From assembly GCA_003247575.1 (NCBI GenBank), contig QJZC01000065.1, positions 1 to 64,000 on the forward strand: a stretch of 64,000 nucleotides of DNA, given 5' to 3'. The notes under the pieces are model-generated. The model did no database searches and had not been told where the DNA came from. It worked only from the letters and a program-made list of their open reading frames with translations. Position numbers and translations under genes: made by a program. Origin of the DNA: Pseudomonadota bacterium (GTDB lineage Bacteria; Myxococcota_A; UBA9160; SZUA-336). Positions 1-10,121 of this stretch are shown in pieces; positions within the stretch are counted from its first letter, which is position 1, and each line of letters opens with the position of its first letter.

Positions 1-3000
1 GAGGTACACCGCCGCCGCGTTCGGGGAGAGCTCCACCAGGTTGCGCCGGATCGAACCCGTCGCCCCACCGTGGTAGTACATCGCCCGCCGCGTCTGTCCG
101 CCGATGTAGCGGAACACCGAGTCCTCGATGTCGAGCGAGACCCCTTCGGCTTCGATCCCCACCTTGGCGTACTCGATGCGCGCGTGGCGGATGCTGCCGC
201 TCGCTCCCGGGCGCAGCGAGATGCCGACGAACTCCCCCGGCGATGGATCGGACGCGAGCGGACCGATCACGACCGGCTCTTCGGCCGTGCCCTCGATCTG
301 GAGCACCCCGTCTACACGCAGCGAGCCTCCGGAGACGAAGCGCAGCTCCGTGCCGGCAGGGATCGTCATCGACGAGCCCAGCGGAATCTGGATCGTACCG
401 CCTACGGTGTAGGGAGTGTTCGGGTCGAGCACCCGCGCGCCCGTCTGCGCGCCGATGAAGACCGAGCCCTCGCCGATCGGGCTTCCCCCCGGGGAATCCA
501 GGAACGGAACGAAGTCCACCAAGGCCAATGTCTCATAGTCCGCGTTGTCCACGATCGATGCGGAGATCTCGAGCACGTCGGGAGAGCCCCACCAGTTGCC
601 CTCGGCCAGGATCACCTTGCTGCTCGGCGTGCTGACCTGGAGGTTCACCGGGTTCTCGAGGCTGTTCCCCGACAGCACTGGCGAGGCCGGCGGCGTGCTC
701 GCCGCGATCTCGATCCCCTTCGGATTGCCCAGGATCTGGTTGTCGCGAATCGGCGGCGACGCCCCCGCCTGTAGCCAGATGCCGCGCGTGGTGCTGTCGA
801 GAATGGCGTTGGCGATGATCGGCGGCGCACCGGTGCTCACCTGGATCGCAGTGCCGTTGCCCTCGAGCGTGTTGCCACGCAGCTCGGCCAGGGTCTGATA
901 GGAATAGATGCCCGTGGCCGTGCCGCGCACGGTGTTGTCGCGAACCACGGTCGCGGATGCCGCCTGCAGCAGCTGAATGCCGATGGCCGAGGGGTACCCG
1001 GCAAAGCCGTTGTCGATCACATTGCGCTCGATCACGCCGCCCGCGTTGGCGGCCAGGCGGATCGCGACCTGGTCGTAGACCGCGATCGCACAGTCGACGA
1101 TGTCGGCCGTGACGCCGGCATCGAGATCGATCGGGCTGCGCGCGTAGCTGAGATCGAGGCCTGCCAGAACGCTGCCCGTGCTGCCTGCCCGCAGGTGGAT
1201 GCCGGGCCACGAATCGCGCTCGGGTGCGGCGAGCGCAGACGTGACCACGACCGGCTGCGTGGGCGTCCCCTGTGAGACCAGCGCTCCCTCGACCTCGATC
1301 GACGCCCGAGGAACGGCACGCAGCGTGGTGGCCGCAGGCACGGTCAGGCGCGCACCGGAGTGGATCCAGATGAGGCCACCCACGGTATAGGTCATTCCGG
1401 CGGTGAGTACCGTGTCTTCCAGCACGGGGCCGAGCAGGACCTGGCCCTCTCCGAGCGGGGTGCCGCCGGGAGACCCCAGGTAGGGGACGAAGTCCACCGT
1501 GGCGGAGCTCTGACTGTTCTTGCGGTCGACGATCGAAGCAGTGATCTGGACGACGTCGGCACTGCCCCACCAGTTGCGCTCGAAATCTACGAGGCTCGCG
1601 TTGGCATCGGGATAACCCGTCTGAAAGCGCACGGCCTCGGAGGAGTTGCCGAGAATCCGATTCTGGTTGATGTGGGGTTGCTGTGCTTGGCCGAGGGGAT
1701 CGAGCAGAATGCCCGTATTGTTGGACTGGATGAGGTTCTCGCGCACGCTCGGCGAAGAGAGGCCGCTGATGCGGATGCCGACCGAGTTCGACTCGAGCGT
1801 GTTCCCGCTGACGGTGGGCGAAGACGTCTGCATGTAGATGCCCGTGGCGACACCGCGCACCTGATTGCCGTCGATCTCGACCACTCCGGCATTGGCGGTG
1901 TTGAAGATGCCTGCCCCCTGGCGCGTGCCCGCGCTGTTGTCGATCCGATTGCGGCGGATCTCGGCCGAGGCATTCGCCGCGACCTCGACCCCATAGATCT
2001 GGAACTCGAGCAGGGCGGAGTCTTCGATCCGCGCCGATACGCCGGACGTCAGCTGCACTGGGCGCTCCGCGTGCGAGATGCGGGCGAAGCGGAGGAAGCT
2101 CGCCGTGCCCGCGCGCAGGTCGATGCCGTGCCAGTCGTTCCGGGCGCTCTGGCTCACCGAGGTGAAGACCGCCGGGGCGCTCGCCGTGCCGCGGGCTTCG
2201 AGGATGCCATCGACCACCAGGTCGTCCGCGCCGGTGAAGCGGAGCTCGGCCCCACGCTGCACGATCAAGCGCCCGCCCGCCGCGACGTTCAGGTCGCCGG
2301 TCACGACGTAGGGATCGCCCGTACCGCGGGTCAGGACGACGGCACCGGTATAGGTGACGTTCGAGAGGTCGCGGCTCAGGGTGTTCACGTAGTCCACGAC
2401 GACCGGCGCAGAGAGGCCGCTCGAGGTCGCACCATCGACTCCCGCCAGCGCGATCTGATTCACCCCGTCGAGGAGCGGCACCACATCGAAGACGAAGCGC
2501 CCGCTCGCGTCGGCCACGGTGGAGGTCTCGAACGTGCCGTTGACGAACAGGTCGATGCGCAGGCCCGCGCGCGCGCTGCCGGAGAGCGAGATGGGGTTCT
2601 GGGTCGTCGGGCTCTGCACCGGATCGAGCTCTGGAGCGGCGATGCTCGTGGTGACGGACACGCCCGGCGAGCAGGTCACCAAGGCGCCATCGGAGCTTCG
2701 ACCGAATACGGTGTAGGCGGTCTCGGGCTGTAGCCCAGCGAGGCTCCACGCGCCCGCCGCGACCGCGACCTCTCCGGCTCCCTGCGGAAGGTCGTTGCAC
2801 GATCCACCTGCAGCGACCGCGCGCACACTCTGGAAACACGCTGCATTGGGAAGCTGGTCGTCGACACAGGCGCTCAGCTGTCCGCTGATCTGCGTCGCAC
2901 CGACGACGATCCCGCCGAGCGCGGGCGCGCTCGGCGGTGCATTCTGTGTGCTCGGGTCATTGGGATCGGTACCCGCCGCAACCTCGATCCCATCCGAGAA

Positions 3001-6000
3001 GCCGTCCCCATCGGTATCCGGATTGCCGGGATCGGTCTTGTACACGAAGACCTCGTCGGCATCGTCGAGTCCGTCGCCATCGCTGTCCTGGCCCGCACAG
3101 GCGAAGGTGCCCGGGGTGGCGTCGAGACTTCCCTCGACCACGCAGCGATCACGGGTGGCGACCTGCGCGCCGCCCGTCACGGTGACGTCGTCGAAGGTGT
3201 ACACCCCGGTGTAGGCATCGCCGACGTTCGCCTGTGTGGTCAGGTCTCCGTCTGCGGCGTCCGTGAAGATCTCGGTTGCGGTGTTGTCGAGGATGGTGAA
3301 CGTCTGCGTGCTCGTAGGGCTCGGGAGCAGCTCGAGCCCGATCAGACCGATGGCCCCAAGCTCGGCGTTCGGCACGGGAAACTGCGCGGCCAGGTCGACC
3401 AGGCGGTTGGGCTCGAGTGTGGTCGAGGTACCGGAACCGACACTTCGCAGCGGGGTCGACCCGATCGGAGCGAGCGTGCCCTCGTTGTCTACGATCAGGT
3501 CGCCCGCGGATTGCGTCTCGGATAGAAGGTACAAAGTACCGGCTCCAGCGGGGATCGCGCCGCTGCCGCCACCCCCCGGTGCCGTGGCCACCTGGATGTC
3601 TCCGCTGAAGCTGCTTAGGCTGCCCTCGATCGCGATGCGGCCGCCTCCACCGCCTCCGTAGGGCTCGGCGTCGCTCGTGCGTCCACCCAGCGCCGAGATC
3701 AGACCTGCTCCACTCAGGTCGGCGACGATCGCGATCCCGCCGCCACTGCCCCGCCCGCCATCGAGCAGGCTGTCGGCGTCGGCGCGAATCGCACCGTCGA
3801 CCTGCAGGCTGGGCGCCGAGATCGACACCAAGCCACCCCCGGCGTCATCGCCACTGCCGAGCTCGTTCGGACGTCGGAGGTCACCGTAGACCTCGTTGCG
3901 GGTCCCGGAGGGGTCGAAGAATCCTCCGAGCCCGCCGTAGCTGGCCCCATTGGTGGGAGTGCTACCGGGTTGGTGCGCAAGAGTCTGTCCGGGTAGATAG
4001 CCCTTTCCCGAAACGTCGATCGCACTCGTCGCGTCGATGGAGAGCGCACCTCCCACCTCGATGTCGAGTCGAGAAGAAGTCGTCTCGGTGGCCGCGCTGT
4101 GGGTCAGCTGGCTCGACTCGCGTAGCTCGAGCGACCCTCCGACTTGAAGGCCGCCGTCTACCGTGAGCTGCGAGCCCGTCGCGGTGAGAGTTCCGCCGAC
4201 CTGGAGCCCGGCACTCAGATCGAGGGTGCTGGCGCTCGCGTCGAGATTCCCGGACACCGAGAGCGCCGATCCCGCCGACAAGGTCGAGCCGCTGCCGAGA
4301 GCGAGCGACGCGAACGCGTGGAGTCCCTGCAGATCGATCGCGCTCGCGTCCAACACCACGGCGCGTCCATCGAGTGCACCCACAGACAAGCTGGCCGTTC
4401 GACCGCTGATCGCGATGGTGCCGCCGGGATCCGCGGGTGTCGTGGGATCGAGCCCCAAGTCGAACTCGACGCCGTCCCCGAGCCCGTCCCCGTCGGTATC
4501 GGCGAGGTTTGGATCGGTGACGTAGCCATCCTGGCCAGGCAGGACTTCCTCTCCGTCGGGAACACCGTCGCCATCCGGATCGGCTTGGGTCGGATCGGTG
4601 CCGTAGATGAGCAGCTCTTCGCTGTTGGTGAGGCCGTCTCCATCGTCGTCCGCACTCGCCTCGAAGCAGCTCTGACCTGCTTCGTCGCACACCTGGCTGT
4701 TCGAGCACGCGCTGGCCGCCGCCGCGCACAGACCGTCGGCACCGCAGGTCTCGGCCCCGTTGCAGAAGCTTCCGTCGTCACAGTCGAGGTCGGACGTGCA
4801 CGGCAACGTACAGGCGTTCCGCACGGGATCGCACAGCTCGCCTGCGGCACACGCGCTCTGGCCACTGCAGACGCCCGCGCTGCATGTGTCCAACGTACAC
4901 GCGATGCCATCGTCGCAAGCGGTCCCATCGGGTGCGCTCGGGTTCGTGCAGACGCCGCTGTCGGGACTGCAGACTCCGGCGAGATGGCAAGTGTCGAGCG
5001 GGCTGCACACGACCGGAGTCCCGGGCTCGCAGAAGCCCGCCTGACAGCTGTCGCCCGTGGTGCAGAGGTTTCCGTCGTCGCAGGCGCTGCCGTCGGGCAG
5101 GTCTTCACCGGCAGGGTGGCAGCTCTGATCCAGGGTGACGACGACGGAGTCTTCGGCTTGACCATAGTCGTTGTAGGCGGTGGCGGTGATCGTGTTCTCG
5201 CCCGCGACGAGCGGCACGACTGCGCTGAAGCTGCCCGTCGTGACCTCGGCCTGGACGCCGGCGACGACCACGTCGGTGCTGCGCTCCACGGTTCCGGACA
5301 CTTCGATCGAAGCCTGGTTGACGCGAACGTCGCCAGCTGGGGTGACGATCTCGAGGCTCGGCGGCCGATCATCGGTCGGCGCCCCGGCACCGAGCTCGAG
5401 CGCACCGCAGTCGAACTGCAGCACGCCGTCTCCATCACCGTCGACGGGACGCGCCAGCTCGCGGGTGTAGTCCGCGACCATGAGGGGCTCGAACTCGACG
5501 GGCAAGCCGAGCGCGAGCGAATCGGTGCCTTGATCGACGGCGGGCGAGCTGGCCGCCAGCACGAACGAGTCATCTGCGGTATCGAGCGTTCCGTCGGGCC
5601 CCGCCCAAGCAGCGAAGACGGCGCCGGGATCCGCGCAGCTCGGGCTCGCGATCGCTCCCGCGCCTTCGGCTCCGGTGGGCGTCTGATTGTCCAGGTCGCC
5701 CAAATCGAGCAGCAGAGCGGGATCGTTGAGCTCTCCCTCTGGGTGACCGCAGATCAGATTCGAGTGGAGCACGACCCCCTCGGGGTCCGGAGTGCTCGCG
5801 GCGGCTCGGAAGACTCCGACCCGACTACCGGCCAGGGCGGAGTCCGCACCGTTCGCGAGGATGACGTTGTTGGCGAGCAAGACATCGTGCGCGGCGCCGA
5901 TGCGCACCCCGGCACCGCCGTTGCGCGTCAACGTGTTGCTCACCACGACGTGGGGGCCACCGGCCGTCTGATCGAACTCGATGGCGGCGCCAGCATTCGC

Positions 6001-7710
6001 GTGGATGAGATTGTGCGCGAGGATCGTGCTCGGATTGTTGAGCGTCTGTCCGGTGGAGTCGTTCGATCCGACTTTCACGGCGGCACCGCAGTCGCTCGCC
6101 GCCCCGTTCCCATGAATGCGATTGCGTACCAGGAAGATCCCGCTGTTGGAGTTCGAGCCGGAGCGGAGCTCGATGGCCGAGCTGCCGGCGCCGGTTATGG
6201 TCAGCCCGCGCAGGGTGACGAATCGCGAGCGAGAGAAGCGCAGCGCGTATCCACCGCTGCACAGGTCGCTGGCACCGTCGAGCACCACGCTCCCGAGCGG
6301 CGCCAGCGGATCGGCCTCGATGGTGATGCGATCTTCGGGTGTCGCGTCCGCTGCCGAGTTCAGGTCCTGGATCTCGAGCTGTTCGACATAGGTGCCCGGA
6401 AGGATTCGGATCGTATCCTTGCGGGTCACGGCAGCCAGCGCTGCGCCGATGCTCGCGAAGCACGGCGTCTTTCCTGCACACGTCGGATCACTGGCGCTCA
6501 CGAACAGGGTGACCGGAAACAACAGCGGGTCCGCTGCAGGGGCTGCGCCCTCGATCGAGCCGCGCGTGAACTCAGGCGCCCCGTCGCCATCGTCATCGCG
6601 CGGGCGCAGGCCCGCAGCCGTCAGGTCGGCCGCGAACACAGCGAAGAGCGATCCATCGGTGACGAAGGACGACGGATCGACTCCTGAATCGACGCTCGAC
6701 GAACCCTCGACCAAGGTGGGATCGTCATCGTAGGTGGAAGCGAGCTGATCGGGTCCTAGCAAGTTCGCGAAGAGCGATGAGCGGACGTCGCAGCCGACGG
6801 CTGACGACACACCGGGGCCTTCGCTCCCGGTCGGTGTCAGATTCGCCAGGTCGCTACTGTCGAGCGCAGGGCCGTCGATCTCCCCCAGGCGGTTTCCGCA
6901 GATCGTGTTCCCGAGCAGCCGGATTCCTTCGGGGTCGTTGCCGAGCCGGAACACCCCTGCGCGTCCCTGAGACTCTCCCTTCTGCGCGCCATTGCCGAAG
7001 ATGACGTTGTTGATCAAGGTGATCGCGTGTTGCTCTGGGATGCGCACGCCGTTCCAGCGGTTTCCGGTGATGGTGTTGCCGACCAGCAGGTGCGGCCCAC
7101 CGCTCGTCCCCTTGAAGACGACCCCGTTTCGGCTGTTGCCGTAGATGAAGCTGTTGGCGATGACGGTGTCGGGATTGCCGCGTTCGACCGTGATGCCGTT
7201 CTTGCAGCTGTTGGAGCCCAGGCCGAAGATGCGGCTGCTCTCGATGCGGATGGCGCTGTTCTGGTTGCGCCCTCCTTGGAGCAAGATGCCGCTGCTTCCC
7301 CCCGCGACGATCGTGAGACCGCGCAAGGTCACGTAGTGCGAGCGCCGCACGCGGATGGCGGCGTTGGCCTCGCAAGCGCCACCCGGTGCAGTGAGCACGA
7401 CGCTTCCCGGAGCCGCCGCCGGATCCGCTTCGATCACGATTCGATCGGACTCGCTGGCGCCGGAACCGGAGTTCAGGTTGGCGATCACGGTCTCTTGTTC
7501 GTAATCACCTGCCCGCAGACGTACGATGTCGCCAGCTCCAACGACATCGACCGCTTCCTGAAGACTGGAATAGCAGGGAGACTGCCCACCGCAGCTCGGG
7601 TCGAGCACATCGACATAGATCACCGCAGCCGAAGCCCGGCTGGATGCCAGACTCGCTGCCAGAAACACCCACGCAATCGCCGCGAGCTGCCATAGCCGAA
7701 GCTTGTTCAT
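1..7710 (-). CDS. giant secreted beta-helix / TSP3 mosaic protein, C-terminus beyond the window
   Basis: Very large exported surface or extracellular protein: 2,570 codons lie in the window without a stop and the frame leaves the left edge. It opens with a signal peptide (MNKLRLWQL, cleavage near residue 30). Residues about 35-400 and 404-770 are two copies of a right-handed parallel beta-helix module, each entered by a motif like DTIRILPGTYVE. Then follow an Ig-like domain (775-860), Cys-rich CDDG repeats (860-1010), calcium-binding thrombospondin type 3 repeats such as DTDGDGLGDG (1010-1090), a Gly-rich solenoid (1090-1500), a second TSP3 block (1535-1585), FnIII-like and Ig-like domains, and three more beta-helix units to the edge. 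The ATG has AGGGG about 10 bases upstream; another in-frame ATG lies at 7728. Beta-helix folds bind or cleave polysaccharides or act as adhesins; no catalytic residues can be assigned, so the function is inferred only as surface attachment or glycan binding. Confidence 0.9.
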   Translation of the reverse strand, partial: MNKLRLWQLAAIAWVFLAASLASSRASAAVIYVDVLDPSCGGQSPCYSSLQEAVDVVGAGDIVRLRAGDYEQETVIANLNSGSGASESDRIVIEADPAAAPGSVVLTAPGGACEANAAIRVRRSHYVTLRGLTIVAGGSSGILLQGGRNQNSAIRIESSRIFGLGSNSCKNGITVERGNPDTVIANSFIYGNSRNGVVFKGTSGGPHLLVGNTITGNRWNGVRIPEQHAITLINNVIFGNGAQKGESQGRAGVFRLGNDPEGIRLLGNTICGNRLGEIDGPALDSSDLANLTPTGSEGPGVSSAVGCDVRSSLFANLLGPDQLASTYDDDPTLVEGSSSVDSGVDPSSFVTDGSLFAVFAADLTAAGLRPRDDDGDGAPEFTRGSIEGAAPAADPLLFPVTLFVSASDPTCAGKTPCFASIGAALAAVTRKDTIRILPGTYVEQLEIQDLNSAADATPEDRITIEADPLAPLGSVVLDGASDLCSGGYALRFSRSRFVTLRGLTITGAGSSAIELRSGSNSNSGIFLVRNRIHGNGAASDCGAAVKVGSNDSTGQTLNNPSTILAHNLIHANAGAAIEFDQTAGGPHVVVSNTLTRNGGAGVRIGAAHDVLLANNVILANGADSALAGSRVGVFRAAASTPDPEGVVLHSNLICGHPEGELNDPALLLDLGDLDNQTPTGAEGAGAIASPSCADPGAVFAAWAGPDGTLDTADDSFVLAASSPAVDQGTDSLALGLPVEFEPLMVADYTRELARPVDGDGDGVLQFDCGALELGAGAPTDDRPPSLEIVTPAGDVRVNQASIEVSGTVERSTDVVVAGVQAEVTTGSFSAVVPLVAGENTITATAYNDYGQAEDSVVVTLDQSCHPAGEDLPDGSACDDGNLCTTGDSCQAGFCEPGTPVVCSPLDTCHLAGVCSPDSGVCTNPSAPDGTACDDGIACTLDTCSAGVCSGQSACAAGELCDPVRNACTLPCTSDLDCDDGSFCNGAETCGADGLCAAAASACSNSQVCDEAGQSCFEASADDDGDGLTNSEELLIYGTDPTQADPDGDGVPDGEEVLPGQDGYVTDPNLADTDGDGLGDGVEFDLGLDPTTPADPGGTIAISGRTASLSVGALDGRAVVLDASAIDLQGLHAFASLALGSGSTLSAGSALSVSGNLDASASTLDLSAGLQVGGTLTATGSQLTVDGGLQVGGSLELRESSQLTHSAATETTSSRLDIEVGGALSIDATSAIDVSGKGYLPGQTLAHQPGSTPTNGASYGGLGGFFDPSGTRNEVYGDLRRPNELGSGDDAGGGLVSISAPSLQVDGAIRADADSLLDGGRGSGGGIAIVADLSGAGLISALGGRTSDAEPYGGGGGGRIAIEGSLSSFSGDIQVATAPGGGGSGAIPAGAGTLYLLSETQSAGDLIVDNEGTLAPIGSTPLRSVGSGTSTTLEPNRLVDLAAQFPVPNAELGAIGLIGLELLPSPTSTQTFTILDNTATEIFTDAADGDLTTQANVGDAYTGVYTFDDVTVTGGAQVATRDRCVVEGSLDATPGTFACAGQDSDGDGLDDADEVFVYKTDPGNPDTDGDGFSDGIEVAAGTDPNDPSTQNAPPSAPALGGIVVGATQISGQLSACVDDQLPNAACFQSVRAVAAGGSCNDLPQGAGEVAVAAGAWSLAGLQPETAYTVFGRSSDGALVTCSPGVSVTTSIAAPELDPVQSPTTQNPISLSGSARAGLRIDLFVNGTFETSTVADASGRFVFDVVPLLDGVNQIALAGVDGATSSGLSAPVVVDYVNTLSRDLSNVTYTGAVVLTRGTGDPYVVTGDLNVAAGGRLIVQRGAELRFTGADDLVVDGILEARGTASAPAVFTSVSQSARNDWHGIDLRAGTASFLRFARISHAERPVQLTSGVSARIEDSALLEFQIYGVEVAANASAEIRRNRIDNSAGTRQGAGIFNTANAGVVEIDGNQVRGVATGIYMQTSSPTVSGNTLESNSVGIRISGLSSPSVRENLIQSNNTGILLDPLGQAQQPHINQNRILGNSSEAVRFQTGYPDANASLVDFERNWWGSADVVQITASIVDRKNSQSSATVDFVPYLGSPGGTPLGEGQVLLGPVLEDTVLTAGMTYTVGGLIWIHSGARLTVPAATTLRAVPRASIEVEGALVSQGTPTQPVVVTSALAAPERDSWPGIHLRAGSTGSVLAGLDLSYARSPIDLDAGVTADIVDCAIAVYDQVAIRLAANAGGVIERNVIDNGFAGYPSAIGIQLLQAASATVVRDNTVRGTATGIYSYQTLAELRGNTLEGNGTAIQVSTGAPPIIANAILDSTTRGIWLQAGASPPIRDNQILGNPKGIEIAASTPPASPVLSGNSLENPVNLQVSTPSSKVILAEGNWWGSPDVLEISASIVDNADYETLALVDFVPFLDSPGGSPIGEGSVFIGAQTGARVLDPNTPYTVGGTIQIPLGSSMTIPAGTELRFVSGGSLRVDGVLQIEGTAEEPVVIGPLASDPSPGEFVGISLRPGASGSIRHARIEYAKVGIEAEGVSLDIEDSVFRYIGGQTRRAMYYHGGATGSIRRNLVELSPNAAAVYL

Positions 7711-8046
7711 CCGCACGCAACCCCTCATGCGCCTTCCGAGTCTTTCGTTTTCCGAGTCGTGCCTCTTCCGAGATCTGGAACGCTTTGGTTACCGTATCCG
7801 GGAGGCTGCGTAACTCAAGCGAGGCTCCGTCAAATCCCCATTGGGTGGTTACACTATCGGGTCTTGACGTAATTCCTGGACAACCGCACAACATTCAACT
7901 GCAGCCCGTTCGAACGGCGCAGCGCAGCGCCCCCCTCCACAACGCATGCGCGAGCTTGGATATGGCCGGGTTCCTCTGGCGCAGGAGCACGCTCACCGCT
8001 CGGGGCGAACTCACAGCAACGAACAACCAGCCTTTGGAGGGAGTCG
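7711..8046. other. divergent intergenic region with imperfect direct repeats
   Basis: No gene is seen here. The region separates the giant minus-strand protein from the plus-strand propeller lipoprotein, so it must hold promoters for both. Two similar blocks, GGTTACCGTATCCGGG (7787) and GGTTACACTATCGGG (7847), lie 60 bases apart and could be operator half-sites. A TTGACG occurs at 7864 but no convincing -10 box follows at 16-18 bases. Confidence 0.3.
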
Positions 8047-8946
8047 ATGCGGTTCGCTTTCGCGCTCGCCGGTATCATGCTCGGAACCGGGTGTGCTCAC
8101 TTGGGCCCAGCGTCGCCAGTAGCGCCCGATTCACACATTGCCTATCTCGCTCGAGGCGCAGACTATTGGCAGGTGTGGGTGATGCGTCCGGATGGTACGG
8201 GCCAGCAGCAGGTGACACGTTCGGACTACGAGAAGACGCGCGTATCGTGGTTTCCCGATGGAGAGCACCTGCTCGTCAACGCGCTGGATGGCCGTCTGTT
8301 TCGTGTCAACCGAAGCACGGGCGCGGAGCAAGAGATTCCGCTCGAGCTTCGCGCGACCACGGATGCCGTCGTCTCTCCGAGAGGCGACACGATCGCCTTC
8401 TCGCTCAGCACGGCAGGGGCGATCGATGACAACGAGATCTGGACCGTGCGAAGTGACGGCAGCCAGCTCGAGAAGCAAACGCGCATGCCCTGGTTGCAAC
8501 ACGCACCTGAGTGGAGCGCGGATGGCCGCTCTCTGTACTTTTTGTCCGGACGCGGCGACGACAGCCACGACATCTGGCGACTCGATCTCGAAACGAAGAG
8601 CCGAGAGCAGCTCACGGCGGGGACGTTGTACCACTTCGATGTGGCTGTCTCCGCAAGTGCCGATCTCGCGTTCTCTTCGAATCGATCGGGACACTACGAT
8701 CTGTGGATCCAGCGCGCGGACGCGAGCACCGCCGTACAGCTCACCAACGACGGGCCACTCGACGCGGGGCCCAGCTTCGGTCCGGATGGACGTAGCCTCG
8801 TGTTCCATTCGACTCGCTCCGGCTCGCTCGAGCTCTGGCGGATGGATGAGCTCGAGGGGGAGGAGCACTCCATGGTGCAGCTCACCGACCATTCGGATGG
8901 AGCGCGCGATGCCGTGTGGTGGCACCCACCAACGGTAGAGCCGTGA
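8047..8946 (+). CDS. PD40/TolB-type beta-propeller lipoprotein
   Basis: Predicted outer-membrane or periplasmic lipoprotein of 299 residues. The N-terminus is a short hydrophobic stretch ending in a lipobox-like LGTGC (Cys 16). The rest is made of PD40 (WD40-like) blades with the recurring pattern of aromatic-D/N-W followed by PDG and Q-L-T: WVMRPDGTGQQQVT, WTVRSDGSQLEKQT, WRLDLETKSREQLT, WIQRADASTAVQLT. TolB-family propellers of this kind usually bind partner proteins or peptides in the envelope; no enzyme site is seen. GGAGGGAG lies just upstream of the ATG. It sits 10 bases before the FlgD-Ig gene and upstream of the multihaem cytochrome, which suggests one transcript for an exported redox or surface complex (inference). 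Confidence 0.85.
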   Translation: MRFAFALAGIMLGTGCAHLGPASPVAPDSHIAYLARGADYWQVWVMRPDGTGQQQVTRSDYEKTRVSWFPDGEHLLVNALDGRLFRVNRSTGAEQEIPLELRATTDAVVSPRGDTIAFSLSTAGAIDDNEIWTVRSDGSQLEKQTRMPWLQHAPEWSADGRSLYFLSGRGDDSHDIWRLDLETKSREQLTAGTLYHFDVAVSASADLAFSSNRSGHYDLWIQRADASTAVQLTNDGPLDAGPSFGPDGRSLVFHSTRSGSLELWRMDELEGEEHSMVQLTDHSDGARDAVWWHPPTVEP

Positions 8947-8956
8947 GGGGATTACG

Positions 8957-10060
8957 ATGAACGCCGTACGCACTCCGCTCGTCTTGCTATTCAGCTCGTT
9001 GCTCGTCTATGCCGCCAGCGCACGCGCGGAGCTCGTGATCAGCGACGTGAGTGCCGCGCCACCCGCCTTCGATCCCGCGAGCGGGGCGCGGACGCGAATT
9101 CGGTTTCGGATCTCGGAGCCTGCACGCGTCCAGCTCCACGTCTACGATGCGCGCAATCTCGAGGTGCGCTCGATCGCTGCCGAGGAGCTCCTCCCCCCAG
9201 GTGAACATGAACTCGCTTGGGATGGGAAGGATGCGCGCGGTCGCATCGTCCCCGCGGAAGCCTATGTGTACACGTTGGAAGCGAGCAGTGAGCGCGGGCG
9301 AAGCACTCTGTGGGACCTCACAGACCTGAGCGGTGGCGACCAACTCGAGGTGCTCGACACTCGCTGGGAACCGGGATCTCGCGAGATCCACTACATCCTT
9401 CCGGCTGCGGCGCGCCTGCGAATTCGCGCAGGCCTGAAGAATGGCGGGCCGCTCCTGGCGACGCCGCTCGACTGGGTGCCGCGCGCCGCGGGGACACGCG
9501 TCGCCACGTGGGACGGGAAGGACGCCTCGGGGGTTCTCGATCTGAGTGAGCACCCCGAGCTCCAGCTGCGCGTCGAGGCATTCAGCCTGCCCCAGAACAG
9601 CCTGTTGGTCGGCCCGCCCCCGGCTGCGCGCGAGTGGATCCCGGACCTACCTGCGACTGCGCGAAGGCAAGTCGTCTCGCAAGGTCGCCCCCGAAGGATG
9701 TACGACTATCCGAGGCTAGCGGCCGACGAGCTGGGGGATTTCGCGGTATCCCTCGATCTGCCCAGCCATCTCGAGAGGGATGAACGCGGGGAACCTGTGG
9801 TGGCTGGCGCAGTTCCCGTGGTGGTGCGCGTGCCGGAGGAGATCCGATCGAGCCTGCTCGACCAGCGGTTCGAAGCGGTGTTCTACATCGATGGGCGACT
9901 CGCCTTCGAAGACGAAACTGGATTCTTACCCGTCACGTGGCGCTTCCAACCCGAGCAACTCGCTCCGGGCGTACACTATCTGACCGTCAATCTGCGCGGC
10001 TACGAAGGCCGATTCGGCATGGCCACGCGCACGATCCGGATTCCCGCGGGCGCCCATTGA
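8957..10060 (+). CDS. exported protein with two FlgD-type Ig-like domains
   Basis: Secreted protein of 367 residues with a clean signal peptide (cleavage after SARA, about residue 24). Two FlgD-Ig-like domains are visible at residues about 30-110 and 125-200; each ends in the hallmark W-D-G-K-D-A (AWDGKDARG and TWDGKDASG) after a turn and precedes a Y-x-Y/R-V-E-A strand. A third beta-rich region (about 250-365) resembles another Ig-like fold with a VHYLTVNLRG strand. These domains are usually structural modules of surface or secreted proteins. The ATG follows GAGGGG at a good distance and starts 10 bases after the lipoprotein gene, so co-translation is likely. The precise role is unknown. Confidence 0.8.
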   Translation: MNAVRTPLVLLFSSLLVYAASARAELVISDVSAAPPAFDPASGARTRIRFRISEPARVQLHVYDARNLEVRSIAAEELLPPGEHELAWDGKDARGRIVPAEAYVYTLEASSERGRSTLWDLTDLSGGDQLEVLDTRWEPGSREIHYILPAAARLRIRAGLKNGGPLLATPLDWVPRAAGTRVATWDGKDASGVLDLSEHPELQLRVEAFSLPQNSLLVGPPPAAREWIPDLPATARRQVVSQGRPRRMYDYPRLAADELGDFAVSLDLPSHLERDERGEPVVAGAVPVVVRVPEEIRSSLLDQRFEAVFYIDGRLAFEDETGFLPVTWRFQPEQLAPGVHYLTVNLRGYEGRFGMATRTIRIPAGAH

Positions 10061-10121
10061 GCTCCGCACCGATCGAGAGCGAAGCCAGAGCTGCCGCTGA
10101 GCGCCCCCAGGGACACCCTCG

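Noticed and set aside
533..2839. Minus-strand open frame of 768 codons in another phase
   Set aside because: It is Arg-rich with no domain pattern and lies within the beta-helix repeats of the true frame.
4144..6687. Long plus-strand open frame (847 codons) opposite the giant gene; similar ones at 1360-2733 and 70-774
   Set aside because: Composition is that of an antisense frame of high-GC DNA; the minus-strand frame has a signal peptide and clear domain repeats.
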